From the NCBI GenBank assembly GCA_036821645.1, contig DAISJD010000013.1, forward strand, positions 1 to 42,128: a DNA stretch of 42,128 bases, in the 5' to 3' direction. Shown piece by piece: positions 15,560 through 23,520 of the stretch (position 1 is its first letter; the number at the start of each line of letters is the position of its first letter). The DNA is from DAISJD01 sp036821645. GTDB taxonomy: Bacteria; Pseudomonadota; Alphaproteobacteria; ATCC43930; CGMCC-115725. Below the pieces are notes generated by a model, which was not told the origin of the DNA, searched no databases, and saw only the letters and a list, made by a program, of their open reading frames with translations. The position numbers and the translations under genes were made by a program.

Positions 15560-16003
15560 ATGACGAAGCGCCCTTCCCGGATTACCATTGCCGAGTTCGA
15601 TGCCGTGATGCGCGACCATCTGCCGCTTGCGGCGGCGTGGGGCGTTGAGGCGGTCGAGATTGAAGAGGGCTCGGCGATTTTGCGGATCGGGTATCGCGAT
15701 GACTTCGTTCGTCCGGGCGGCACGATCAATGGGCCGGTTCAGATGGCGCTCGCCGATGTTGCGGTCTATGCCGCCCTGCTCGGATCGATCTGGCCGTCCC
15801 ATGATGCGGTGACGTCCAACCTGTCGGTCAACTTCCTGCGCCGCCCAAAGCCGGGCGGGCTTCGGGCCGAGGCGCGGATTCTGAAACTGGGTCGGCGCCT
15901 TGCCGTGGGCGAGGTCGGGCTGTTTTCCGACCACGACCCCGAGATGGTCGCCCATGTGGTCGCGACATACGCCATTCCTGATTCGTCAAAAAAACAGGAA
16001 TAG
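15560..16003 (+). CDS. PaaI-like hotdog-fold thioesterase
   Basis: 147 residues from ATG 15560. Hotdog-fold acyl-CoA thioesterase family. Seen: FDAVMRDHLPLAAAWGVEAVEIEEGSAILRI, then GGTINGPVQMALADVAVYAAL carrying the helix with the catalytic Asp, then NLSVNFLRRPKPGGLRAEARILKLGRRLAVGEV. An in-frame ATG at 15524 would add twelve residues; it overlaps the stop of a three-codon ORF (ATG TTT TTA TGA, 15516-15527) that has AGGAAG nine bases upstream, so reinitiation there is possible. The gene is just upstream of rplM, an arrangement known in Rhodospirillales. Substrate is unknown. Confidence 0.87.
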   Translation: MTKRPSRITIAEFDAVMRDHLPLAAAWGVEAVEIEEGSAILRIGYRDDFVRPGGTINGPVQMALADVAVYAALLGSIWPSHDAVTSNLSVNFLRRPKPGGLRAEARILKLGRRLAVGEVGLFSDHDPEMVAHVVATYAIPDSSKKQE

Positions 16004-16082
16004 TCTATATAAATCAAGATTATATCGTAATCATACCCTGATACCGCGCGCTAAGACTTTCACTTTGTAGCGTTATTAGCGA

Positions 16083-16111
16083 TTGACAAGCCCCGCGATA
16101 CTGAGGATAAA
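16083..16111 (+). promoter_or_regulatory. Promoter of the rplM-rpsI operon
   Basis: TTGACA (16083-16088), 17-base spacer, GATAAA (16106-16111), close to the sigma-70 consensus, about 72 bases upstream of the rplM start. The best promoter-like sequence in the window. Confidence 0.7.
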
Positions 16112-16132
16112 GGCGGACTTTCCGCAGGGGCT

Positions 16133-16153
16133 GATTCCCAGTGCCTGGGGATC
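16133..16153 (+). promoter_or_regulatory. Hairpin in the rplM-rpsI 5' leader
   Basis: GATTCCCAG-TGC-CTGGGGATC forms a nine-pair stem (one G-U) with a three-base loop, preceded by a smaller GCGGA/TCCGC hairpin. It lies between the promoter and the rplM start, where r-protein autoregulatory structures are often found. No match to a named leader family is claimed. Confidence 0.45.
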
Positions 16154-16183
16154 TTCCATTTGTCGTGTTCGAGTTCTTGATCG

Positions 16184-16648
16184 ATGAAGACTTATAACGC
16201 CAAGCCGTCCACGTTGGACAAGCGCTGGACGTTGATCGATGCCGATGGCCTGGTTCTGGGTCGTTTGGCGTCCATCATCGCCAATCATCTGCGCGGTAAG
16301 CATAAGCCAACCTATACTCCACACATGGATTGCGGCGATTTTATCGTCGTGATCAATGCCGAGAAGGTGCATTTGACCGGCAACAAGCGCCAAGATGATA
16401 TTTTCTATTGGCATACCGGCTTTCCGGGCGGCATCAAGGGCCGGTCCAAGGGACAGATCCTTGACGGCAAGCACCCGGAACGGGTGATTGAGAAGGCTGT
16501 TGAGCGCATGGTTCCCCGTGGTCCTCTTGGTCGCCAGATCATGAGCCATCTGCGGGTCTATGCCGGCCCGAGCCATCCCCACGAAGCGCAACAGCCGACC
16601 GTGCTGGATGTCGCCGCCCTTAATCCGAAGAACAAGCGAGTTGCCTGA
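16184..16648 (+). CDS. rplM: 50S ribosomal protein L13
   Basis: 154 residues. Large-subunit protein, early assembly. Family landmarks: WTLIDADGLVLGRLAS, HMDCGDFIVVINAEKV, GNKRQDDIFYWHTGFPGGIK and VERMVPRGPLGRQ, then LRVYAGPSHPHEAQQP at the C-terminus. The N-terminus MKTYNAKPSTLDKRW fixes the start. Followed two bases later by rpsI, with which it forms the universal pair. The ribosome binding site is weak, which is common for r-protein genes. Confidence 0.98.
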   Translation: MKTYNAKPSTLDKRWTLIDADGLVLGRLASIIANHLRGKHKPTYTPHMDCGDFIVVINAEKVHLTGNKRQDDIFYWHTGFPGGIKGRSKGQILDGKHPERVIEKAVERMVPRGPLGRQIMSHLRVYAGPSHPHEAQQPTVLDVAALNPKNKRVA

Positions 16649-16650
16649 TA

Positions 16651-17148
16651 ATGTCGGATCTTCAGTCGCTTGGTAATCTCAAGTCCGCCCTCGCCAGTGC
16701 CCAACAGGCGCAGGTCGTGGCGGTGGATGAAACCGAAGCCGTTACACCCAAGATCGATGCGCAAGGTCGGGCCTATGCCACCGGCAAGCGTAAGGATGCC
16801 GTTGCACGTGTTTGGATCAAGCGCGGTACGGGCAAATTCACGATCAATGGTCGTGATATCCTGGTCTATTTCGCGCGCCCCGTGTTGCGTATGTTGCTGG
16901 CCCAACCGTTCCAGATCGTCGATCGCATCGGTCATTACGATGTCGTCTGCACGGTGACGGGTGGCGGTCTCTCGGGTCAAGCCGGTGCCGTGCGCCACGG
17001 CATTTCCAAGGCCTTGACCTATTACGAACCGGCTCTGCGTCCGTTGTTGAAGCAACAGGGCTTCCTGACCCGCGATAGCCGCGTCGTCGAACGTAAGAAG
17101 TATGGTAAGGCCAAGGCCCGCCGGAGCTTCCAGTTCTCGAAGCGTTAA
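16651..17148 (+). CDS. rpsI: 30S ribosomal protein S9
   Basis: 165 residues. Small-subunit protein whose C-terminal tail reaches the P-site tRNA. The S9 core starts at ATGKRKDAVARVWIKRGTGK, continues with GGGLSGQAGAVRHGISKAL and ends with the basic tail KKYGKAKARRSFQFSKR. The first ~45 residues are an N-terminal extension usual in Alphaproteobacteria. Cotranscribed with rplM and ended by a strong terminator at 17169. Confidence 0.98.
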   Translation: MSDLQSLGNLKSALASAQQAQVVAVDETEAVTPKIDAQGRAYATGKRKDAVARVWIKRGTGKFTINGRDILVYFARPVLRMLLAQPFQIVDRIGHYDVVCTVTGGGLSGQAGAVRHGISKALTYYEPALRPLLKQQGFLTRDSRVVERKKYGKAKARRSFQFSKR

Positions 17149-17168
17149 ATCGGTTCTGCTGTTCCGAC

Positions 17169-17203
17169 AAAACCGCCAGACGGGTCAACCGTCTGGCGGT
17201 TTT
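17169..17203 (+). terminator. Rho-independent terminator of rplM-rpsI
   Basis: A perfect 15-bp stem (17169-17183 with 17189-17203), 5-base loop, ending in TTTTGTTTTA on the plus strand. The opposite strand also carries A/T flanks, but only the plus direction has a transcript here. Confidence 0.93.
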
Positions 17204-17415
17204 GTTTTATAATGCGCGAAAAAACGTCATACGATGGGCAGCATTTGTGACGTTTTTCATAAGAATTTACTGCAATCCTGCTGTGACGGGGATGTCTTGT
17301 CGCTTGATCGTCTCGGCCCAGGGGCCTATGGTGCGGCCCATTCCTGCATGCGATGAGCCGTGACGGACCGCATGGCTTGCTTGGTCGTTTTCTGTTTCGA
17401 GCGTTGGATCTGCTG

Positions 17416-19014
17416 ATGACTGCTTTATTGGATCGCCCCATTCGCCGTGCCTTGATCTCGGTGTACGATAAAACCGGTCTCATCCCCTTTGCCAAGGCCT
17501 TGGTGTCCCAGGGGGTCAGCCTCATTTCGACCGGCGGGTCCGCCAAGGCGATTGCGGCCGCAGGCTTGCCGGTAAGCGATGTGGCGAGTGTGACGGGCTT
17601 TCCGGAAATGCTCGATGGGCGGGTCAAGACGCTGCATCCGGCGATCCATGGCGGGATCTTGGCGCGGCGGGATCTCACAAGCCACCAGGATGCGCTCGGC
17701 AAACATGGGTTGAACGAAATCGATCTGGTCGTGGTCAATCTCTATCCGTTCGAAGCCACGGTGGCGGGTGGGGCCGATTGGGCGACCTGCATTGAAAATA
17801 TCGATATCGGCGGTCCGTCCTTGATCCGTGGGGCGGCGAAGAATCATGATTTCGTGACCGTGGTGACCAATCCTGCCGATTATGATCGTATCCTTGGCGA
17901 TATGCAGGAAAATGGTGGGGCGACCCGTCTCGTGACGCGGCGGCGCTTGGCCGGCGAGGCTTATGCCCGGTGTTCCGCCTATGATGCCGCCATTGCGGGT
18001 TGGATGGCGGGGGCGCGCGACGAGATGTTTCCTGGTGTGCTGCCCTTTGCCGGAACCCTGCGCCAGACCTTGCGTTATGGCGAAAATCCTCACCAGGCGG
18101 CAGGGTTCTACGCCAATCCGTCGGATCGGCGTCCGGGCGTTTCAACGGCCCGTCAGATCCAGGGTAAGGAATTAAGTTTCAATAATATCAATGATACGGA
18201 TGCCGCATTCGAGACCGTCTGTGAACATGAAGCCCCGACGGTGGCGATCATCAAGCACGCCAATCCGTGCGGCGTTGCAAGCGGGGCCAATCTGTTCGAG
18301 GCTTATGGCAAGGCGCTTGCCTGCGACCCCGTTTCAGCCTTCGGCGGCATTATCGCTGTTAATCGCGCGCTCGATGCCGAAACGGCCGAGGCCTTGTCCA
18401 GCCTGTTTGCCGAAGTGGTCATCGCACCCGATGCCGATGCCCTGGCCTTGCAGATTCTGTCTCGCAAGACGCAGTTGCGGGTCCTGTTGACCGGGGGTAT
18501 CGCCGATCCGGCGGCACCGGGCATGGTCGTGCGATCCGTGTCCGGCGGATTCCTGGTGCAAAATCGGGATAATGGGCGGATCACCCTGTCGGATCTCAAA
18601 GTCGTGACCAAGCGGCAGCCGACGCCCGGCGAATTGCTGGATCTGCTTTTTGCGTTCCGGGTGGGCAAGCATGTGAAATCCAATGCCATCGTCTATGTCA
18701 AGGATCAGGCGACCGTCGGCATCGGCGCCGGACAAATGAGCCGTGTCGATTCAGCCCGCATCGCCGCTTGGAAGGCGGATGAAGCCGGTCGCTTGGCGCG
18801 TCAGGGGCAGGCAGGGCAAAGCCCGGCCGTCGGTTCCGTGGTCGCATCGGATGCGTTTTTTCCCTTTGCCGATGGATTGTTGGCGGCGGCAGATGCCGGG
18901 GCGACCGCCATCATTCAGCCGGGCGGTTCGAAGCGCGATGAGGAGGTCATTGCCGCCGCCGATGAGCGGGGCCTGGCTATGGTCTTTACCGGTTTGCGTC
19001 ATTTCCGTCATTGA
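17416..19014 (+). CDS. purH: Bifunctional AICAR formyltransferase / IMP cyclohydrolase
   Basis: 532 residues. Last two steps of IMP synthesis. The N-terminal MGS-like IMP cyclohydrolase domain (about 1-150) shows RALISVYDKTGLIPFAKAL, STGGSAKAI and DGRVKTLHPAIHGGIL. The AICARFT domain shows LRYGENPHQAAGFY, QGKELSFNNINDTDAA and IIKHANPCGVA with the catalytic Lys-His, then SDAFFPFADGL and IQPGGSKRDEEVIAAAD. ATG 17416 gives a family-like N-terminus and length; an in-frame ATG at 17353 would add 21 unrelated residues. Six bases separate it from the SIS-domain gene. Confidence 0.97.
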   Translation: MTALLDRPIRRALISVYDKTGLIPFAKALVSQGVSLISTGGSAKAIAAAGLPVSDVASVTGFPEMLDGRVKTLHPAIHGGILARRDLTSHQDALGKHGLNEIDLVVVNLYPFEATVAGGADWATCIENIDIGGPSLIRGAAKNHDFVTVVTNPADYDRILGDMQENGGATRLVTRRRLAGEAYARCSAYDAAIAGWMAGARDEMFPGVLPFAGTLRQTLRYGENPHQAAGFYANPSDRRPGVSTARQIQGKELSFNNINDTDAAFETVCEHEAPTVAIIKHANPCGVASGANLFEAYGKALACDPVSAFGGIIAVNRALDAETAEALSSLFAEVVIAPDADALALQILSRKTQLRVLLTGGIADPAAPGMVVRSVSGGFLVQNRDNGRITLSDLKVVTKRQPTPGELLDLLFAFRVGKHVKSNAIVYVKDQATVGIGAGQMSRVDSARIAAWKADEAGRLARQGQAGQSPAVGSVVASDAFFPFADGLLAAADAGATAIIQPGGSKRDEEVIAAADERGLAMVFTGLRHFRH

Positions 19015-19020
19015 GGGATC

Positions 19021-19620
19021 ATGGTCAATCTCAAAGAAAGAATCCGGCATATTCTCGATGAGGAAGCGGCTGCGATTAGCCGCGTCGATGTCACGGCCGC
19101 CTATGACGAAGCGATCGAGGCGCTTTATACATGTACCGGCAAGGTGGTGACGACCGGGATTGGTAAGGCGGGGTTCATTGCCAAAAAATTCGCGGCCGTC
19201 CTTTGTTCGACCGGAACGCCCGCCGTGTTCGTGCATCCGGCGGAAGCCGCCCATGGCGATCTTGGCATTCTGTCCCATGGCGATGTGATCGTCGCCTTTT
19301 CCACATCGGGTAAAACCCGTGAGGTTGTGGAATTGATTGAACTGTCGCGGCATTTGACCACGGCAAAGTTGATCAGTATTACATCGCATCCAGAAACCGA
19401 AATGCGCACGCTCAGCGATATCGTTCTGGATATGGGGATCATCGAAGAACCCTGCCCCTTAGGGCTTACCCCTTCGGCCAGTATGGCCGTGATGGGGGCG
19501 ATTAGCGATGCTTTGGCCCTCGTTCTGATGGAACGCAAGGGGATAACCCGACGCGATTACGGTCTGCGCCACCATGGCGGTTATCTTGGTCATCGGGCGC
19601 GACTGGAAAACGAAGACTGA
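19021..19620 (+). CDS. SIS-domain sugar-phosphate isomerase, KpsF/GutQ-like, lacking CBS domains
   Basis: 199 residues. Related to arabinose-5-phosphate isomerase, which makes the precursor of KDO from ribulose 5-phosphate. Seen: KVVTTGIGKAGFIAKKFAA, TGTPAVFVHPAEAAHGDLGI, VIVAFSTSGKTREVVEL and GLTPSASMAVMGAISDALAL, all typical of KdsD/KpsF. The paired CBS domains that normally follow (usual length about 320) are absent; the protein stops at RDYGLRHHGGYLGHRARLENED. CBS-less relatives are known in other phyla. Start has GAGGGA directly upstream and is six bases after purH, so cotranslation with purine synthesis is likely. Substrate could differ from arabinose 5-phosphate. Confidence 0.85.
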   Translation: MVNLKERIRHILDEEAAAISRVDVTAAYDEAIEALYTCTGKVVTTGIGKAGFIAKKFAAVLCSTGTPAVFVHPAEAAHGDLGILSHGDVIVAFSTSGKTREVVELIELSRHLTTAKLISITSHPETEMRTLSDIVLDMGIIEEPCPLGLTPSASMAVMGAISDALALVLMERKGITRRDYGLRHHGGYLGHRARLENED

Positions 19621-19673
19621 TGCCGATGTCCCGGTCGAAGAGGGATCGCATCGGGTTTTAACCAGAATTTACC

Positions 19674-19707
19674 CAGCGGGCATCCCCTTTGGAAGGGGGG
19701 CCCGCTG
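19674..19707. terminator. Hairpin between convergent SIS-domain and XRE genes
   Basis: CAGCGGGC (19674-19681) pairs with GCCCGCTG (19700-19707), with further CCCC/GGGG pairing inside. There is no clear T-run on either side, so it is a terminator by position only. Confidence 0.45.
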
Positions 19708-19745
19708 ACCGGTCATTAAAGGTATGGAGGTGCGTCCCGTCGTCC

Positions 19746-20246
19746 TTATTGAGGATCGAACTGATCGAATTCGGTCGGATCGACCTCTTCGCCCGATAGG
19801 GACTTTGCCAATTCAAACAACCGACGGCGCATCATCGGGCGATCGATTTTATAATAAGCCCGGACTAACTCCAGGGTTTCGCGCCGCGCCAACGGATCCT
19901 GTTCCGCAGCAGGGGCGGGTTCCGCCGTCGGTGAGGGATGACTGACCAGGGTTCTGAACCGTTCCAAGGTTTCCGGTGCCATCTCATTGAAAAAATACTG
20001 TACCGGAACATCAAGGATGACGGACAGCTCCCATAATCGGCTGGACCCGATACGGTTGCTGCCGCGTTCGTATTTTTGGACTTGTTGAAAGGTGAGGCCG
20101 ATGGCTTCGCCCAGTTTTTCTTGACTGAGCCCCAACAAGGTCCGGCGTAACCGGACGCGCGCGCCGACATGCATGTCGATCGGGTTCGGTTGATCGAGCT
20201 TCGGTCGACGGCGCACGGGCGGCTTACGGGTTTTTTCTGCAGACAT
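19746..20246 (-). CDS. XRE-family transcriptional regulator
   Basis: 166 residues from ATG 20246 (a GTG at 20258 would add four). A DNA-binding protein with a HTH_3 domain at about residues 25-80: VGARVRLRRTLLGLSQEKLGEAIGLTFQQVQKYERGSNRIGSSRL, then ILDVPVQYFFNEM (see segments rather than exact borders). This variant is widely conserved in Alphaproteobacteria. The C-terminal part has a Pro/Ala linker and a helical LVRAYYKIDRPMMRRRLFELAKSLS segment. It follows lnt on the same strand after 170 bases. In related genomes metK usually follows; here the next gene is the convergent SIS-domain gene. Confidence 0.92.
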   Translation of the reverse strand: MSAEKTRKPPVRRRPKLDQPNPIDMHVGARVRLRRTLLGLSQEKLGEAIGLTFQQVQKYERGSNRIGSSRLWELSVILDVPVQYFFNEMAPETLERFRTLVSHPSPTAEPAPAAEQDPLARRETLELVRAYYKIDRPMMRRRLFELAKSLSGEEVDPTEFDQFDPQ

Positions 20247-20428
20247 GAAAAAGCACACAAATTAGGACCTACTAAAGACTTGGAAAACCAAGACAAGCAG
20301 ATCGACTTAAAATGAAAGCGAACTCAGAGCCAATATCAAGATCAGATGAACGAAATTGTATTGGATCTGAACGAACCAACAAATACGACATCTTAATGTA
20401 TGCGTCAAGGAAATGGTTTTATTGCCTG

Positions 20429-22078
20429 CTAATTTAATGATTTGTTTGAAAAAATTCTACCCCGCGATGTGATCGCGCCGAATATTATGAGAAAAATGCT
20501 CAGAAAAATAAGTGTTGAATGTCCGTACTGCCCGTAAATAGTGTTTTCCGGTAGTTTTTCCGGCAGATTGACGTCCAAAATCCCATCGCTTCCGAGCGGC
20601 ATGATGGCAATCGTTCTGCCGTGCGCATCAAAAAGACCGGATATACCACCATTGGCTGCGCGTACCATGGGGATACCTTCTTCTACCGCGCGGGTTCTCG
20701 AGATCACGAAATGTTGATAAGGGCCAGTGCTGAATCCGAACCAGGAATCATTGGTCAAATTGGCAATCCAGCCGGGTCGATTGTCTTCGTCGACCACGTC
20801 ATGCGGGAAGATCGCTTCGTAACAGATCACCGGCGAGACGGCCGGAAGGTTCGGCAGGGCCAGCGTTTGCGCACCGGGGCCCGTCCCAAAACCGACTCGG
20901 CGTGCGACGATCGGGGCAAATTTGAGATAGGATCGGTACGGCACATATTCGCCGAACGGCACGAGATGCGCCTTATCGTAACTGCCGATGATTGTGCCTG
21001 TGCCGTCGAGCACGGACACATTGTTCCAGGCAATCTGCTCTTCCGTTTGTTGGCTGGGTGCCCGCAAGGTCCCGGTGATCAAAATACCCTGGGGCGGGAC
21101 CGCCGTTGCGATGGCGGCACGGATATTGGGTTCGCGATTGAGATAAAAATCGACAGCCCCTTCGGGCCAGACCGTGGCGGCGATCCGTTCCTTGCCGGGA
21201 CGGTTGGCATAGGCGATCAAGCCGCGTAGACGGGCGATATCGGCCTCAAGGGAATAATGGGGGAGCTGCGGAAAGTTCGAGGAAACGATCCGCACGACGC
21301 TGTCGGGAACGATCGGGTCGCTGCCGGGGGCAAGGCGCCAGAGCCCCCAGCCAAGGGCGAGGCAACAGCCGACCAGCGTGCAGAAAAGCGGACGGGTCAA
21401 GCGCCAGAACCCGCCATTTTGTGGTACGAAGACAGTCTCGTCGCCGAGATAGGCGGGCATGGCCGCAACCAAAACCGTAAGCGCCGAGAGACCATAGGCC
21501 CCGACAAGGGCGGTCAGTTGCAGGATGGCGAGAAGGGGCGGGGCATCGGCCGACCAAGTATAACTGACTGCAGCCCAGGGAAAGCCGGTGGCCCAGGTGC
21601 CACGCGCCCATTCCCAGAGGCCCCACACGCCGGCCAACAGGAAAATCCGAAACAATCCGGTCCGCTTGAAACCGCTGGCAAAAAAGCCGGCCCCCGCTGT
21701 GTAGGTCGCCATGAAGGCTGGCAGACCAAAGAGCGAGAACGGGATCATCCACCAAAATTGTTCAACATCGACGAGCATCGACATGATGATCCAATAGAGG
21801 CTGGGCACGAAATAGCCCATCCCCCAAAAGAACCCGTCCCACATGCCGCGCCATCGGGATTTTGCCCCATCCAATAACCAGACGAATCCAACGAAACTCG
21901 GAATGAGACAGAAAAACAGGTGTAGCGGCGGCACCGCCGCAGCCCCGATCAAGCCGAATCCGATACTGGCAAGGGCGCGCCGCCAGCCCCGTAAGGCACC
22001 GATCCTGCGCCTCAAGCGGACAAGGTGTGCGGTTTTCCGGTACGTTTCGGGGAAATACTGGCTTGGATCAACTGTCAT
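20429..22078 (-). CDS. lnt: Apolipoprotein N-acyltransferase
   Basis: 549 residues. Inner-membrane enzyme adding the third acyl chain to lipoproteins, acting on BamE and the export lipoprotein of this window among others. N-terminal membrane segments occupy about residues 35-250; the periplasmic nitrilase-like domain follows with the catalytic triad E306 (VWPEGAV), K369 (SYDKAHLVPFGEYVP) and C419 (VICYEAIFP). A final membrane segment is IFLSIFLIIFGAI. The start ATG 22078 lies inside the end of corC (overlap 11 bases), implying coupling. Confidence 0.96.
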   Translation of the reverse strand: MTVDPSQYFPETYRKTAHLVRLRRRIGALRGWRRALASIGFGLIGAAAVPPLHLFFCLIPSFVGFVWLLDGAKSRWRGMWDGFFWGMGYFVPSLYWIIMSMLVDVEQFWWMIPFSLFGLPAFMATYTAGAGFFASGFKRTGLFRIFLLAGVWGLWEWARGTWATGFPWAAVSYTWSADAPPLLAILQLTALVGAYGLSALTVLVAAMPAYLGDETVFVPQNGGFWRLTRPLFCTLVGCCLALGWGLWRLAPGSDPIVPDSVVRIVSSNFPQLPHYSLEADIARLRGLIAYANRPGKERIAATVWPEGAVDFYLNREPNIRAAIATAVPPQGILITGTLRAPSQQTEEQIAWNNVSVLDGTGTIIGSYDKAHLVPFGEYVPYRSYLKFAPIVARRVGFGTGPGAQTLALPNLPAVSPVICYEAIFPHDVVDEDNRPGWIANLTNDSWFGFSTGPYQHFVISRTRAVEEGIPMVRAANGGISGLFDAHGRTIAIMPLGSDGILDVNLPEKLPENTIYGQYGHSTLIFLSIFLIIFGAITSRGRIFSNKSLN

Positions 22079-22961
22079 GGGACGGTTCTGTCGTCAATTG
22101 TTCGGTTCGGTACACGGCAAGACGATGAATGCGCCGTTGGTCGGCATCCAAGATTTCAAAGCGCAGGCCAGCCGGATGATCGATGATCTCACCGGCTGCA
22201 GGGACGCGACCACTCAGCATGAAGAGAAGTCCGCCCACCGTATCGACATCTTCCTCTGCGTCGGCAGGCAAGAGCTTCAGTCCCAAATGATGTTCAAGGT
22301 CCGAGACAGGAGTTCGGGCATCGGTCTGTAAACTGCCGTCGGGTTGTTCTTCGATCGAGGGAGCATCGGTGTTGTCGTCATGTTCGTCTTCGATCTCGCC
22401 CACGATTTCTTCGACCAGATCCTCGATGGTGATAAGCCCGTCGATCCCACCGAACTCATCGATGACAAAGGCCATGTGCAGGCGTTGCTGGCGCATCTGC
22501 GATAGAAGATCCAGCACCCGCATCGACGGGGCGACGAACATGGCCTTGCGCATGATCTCGGTGATGAGGCGCGGATGGCCGTGATTGACGGCCGCTACCA
22601 AATCTTTCAGGTGGACCATGCCCTGAATATGGTCGAGATCGTCGCGGTAGACCGGCAGACGGGAATGCCCATGGTCGAGCATGACTTTGATCGCCTCGTT
22701 GAGGCTCGTATCGTGATCGATGGCGACGATGTCGATCCGCGGCACCATGACATCCCATGCCGATTTACGGCGCAGCGTCAGAATATTTTGAATGAGGGTG
22801 CGCTCGTTTTTATCGAGTGCGGCGGGTTCGCCCGATTCTTCGTCACCATCCTGATCGCTATCCCCGACCGGCAGGCCGCTCCACCGTAACAGACGTTCCC
22901 AAAGGCTGCTGGATTTTTCCACATCGTCGTTGCGTTGGCGTCCGGCAGAGAGATCAGACAT
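22068..22961 (-). CDS. corC: CorC/HlyC-type CBS-domain protein
   Basis: 297 residues from ATG 22961, which has GGAGGA six bases upstream; a longer frame adds ten residues. Tandem CBS domains (about 70-190): DVMVPRIDIVAIDHDTSLNEA, HSRLPVYRDDLDHIQGMVHLKDL, then MAFVIDEFGGIDGLITIEDLVEEIVGEI. A C-terminal CorC_HlyC domain (DTVGGLLFMLSGRVPAAGE) follows. Linked to magnesium/cobalt efflux in the family. There is no N-terminal DUF21 membrane domain, as is usual for the ybeX form next to ybeY. Overlaps ybeY by eight bases. Confidence 0.94.
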   Translation of the reverse strand: MSDLSAGRQRNDDVEKSSSLWERLLRWSGLPVGDSDQDGDEESGEPAALDKNERTLIQNILTLRRKSAWDVMVPRIDIVAIDHDTSLNEAIKVMLDHGHSRLPVYRDDLDHIQGMVHLKDLVAAVNHGHPRLITEIMRKAMFVAPSMRVLDLLSQMRQQRLHMAFVIDEFGGIDGLITIEDLVEEIVGEIEDEHDDNTDAPSIEEQPDGSLQTDARTPVSDLEHHLGLKLLPADAEEDVDTVGGLLFMLSGRVPAAGEIIDHPAGLRFEILDADQRRIHRLAVYRTEQLTTEPSHDS

Positions 22962-23505
22962 GGCGATCCTCCGTGGTGCCGGGGTCGGCATAAGGATCGG
23001 GGATATTGAGACCCGCCAGGATCAGTGTTTCAAGGGCTTCCATCCGTTCCGCCTCGGCATCATCGAGATGATCGTAGCCCAAGAGATGCAGGATACCATG
23101 CGTGACCAGATGACTGACATGGTGGGCCAGCGGTTTGCCTTGCTCCGATGCTTCGCGCACACAGGTTTCATAGGCGAGGATGATATCGCCGAGTTCGATC
23201 GGCTGACCCGGAAATTCCGGTTCGGGAAGACTGCCTGCGGTCATGTCCAAGGCCGCAAACGAGAGCACGTTGGTCGCACTGTCCTTGCCGCGCCATGTCC
23301 GGTTGAGGGTCTGCACCGCATCGTCGGTGCTAAAGCGCAGTGCAATGCCGATCTCTGTCATGCCTGGACAGGTGGCGTCGAGGGTCGCCTGCATAGCATG
23401 TCGGGCGGTTTGATCGAGATCGGGCAAATCCTGCGACCAAGCGTCGGTATCGATCTCGATGAAGAGCGGACTGTCGGGGTCGGGGTCGTCGGGCGTGGCG
23501 GGCAT
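22954..23505 (-). CDS. ybeY: Endoribonuclease YbeY
   Basis: 183 residues. Metal-dependent endoribonuclease in 16S rRNA 3'-end maturation and ribosome quality control. Zinc ligands are His136, His140 and His146 in THGILHLLGYDH, followed by AERMEALE. The N-terminal part contains NRTWRGKDSATNVLSFA, the usual YbeY motif. It lies between phoH and corC, the conserved order, with the start 15 bases after the phoH stop. Confidence 0.95.
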   Translation of the reverse strand: MPATPDDPDPDSPLFIEIDTDAWSQDLPDLDQTARHAMQATLDATCPGMTEIGIALRFSTDDAVQTLNRTWRGKDSATNVLSFAALDMTAGSLPEPEFPGQPIELGDIILAYETCVREASEQGKPLAHHVSHLVTHGILHLLGYDHLDDAEAERMEALETLILAGLNIPDPYADPGTTEDRHV

Positions 23506-23520
23506 CGCTGATTGCTACGT

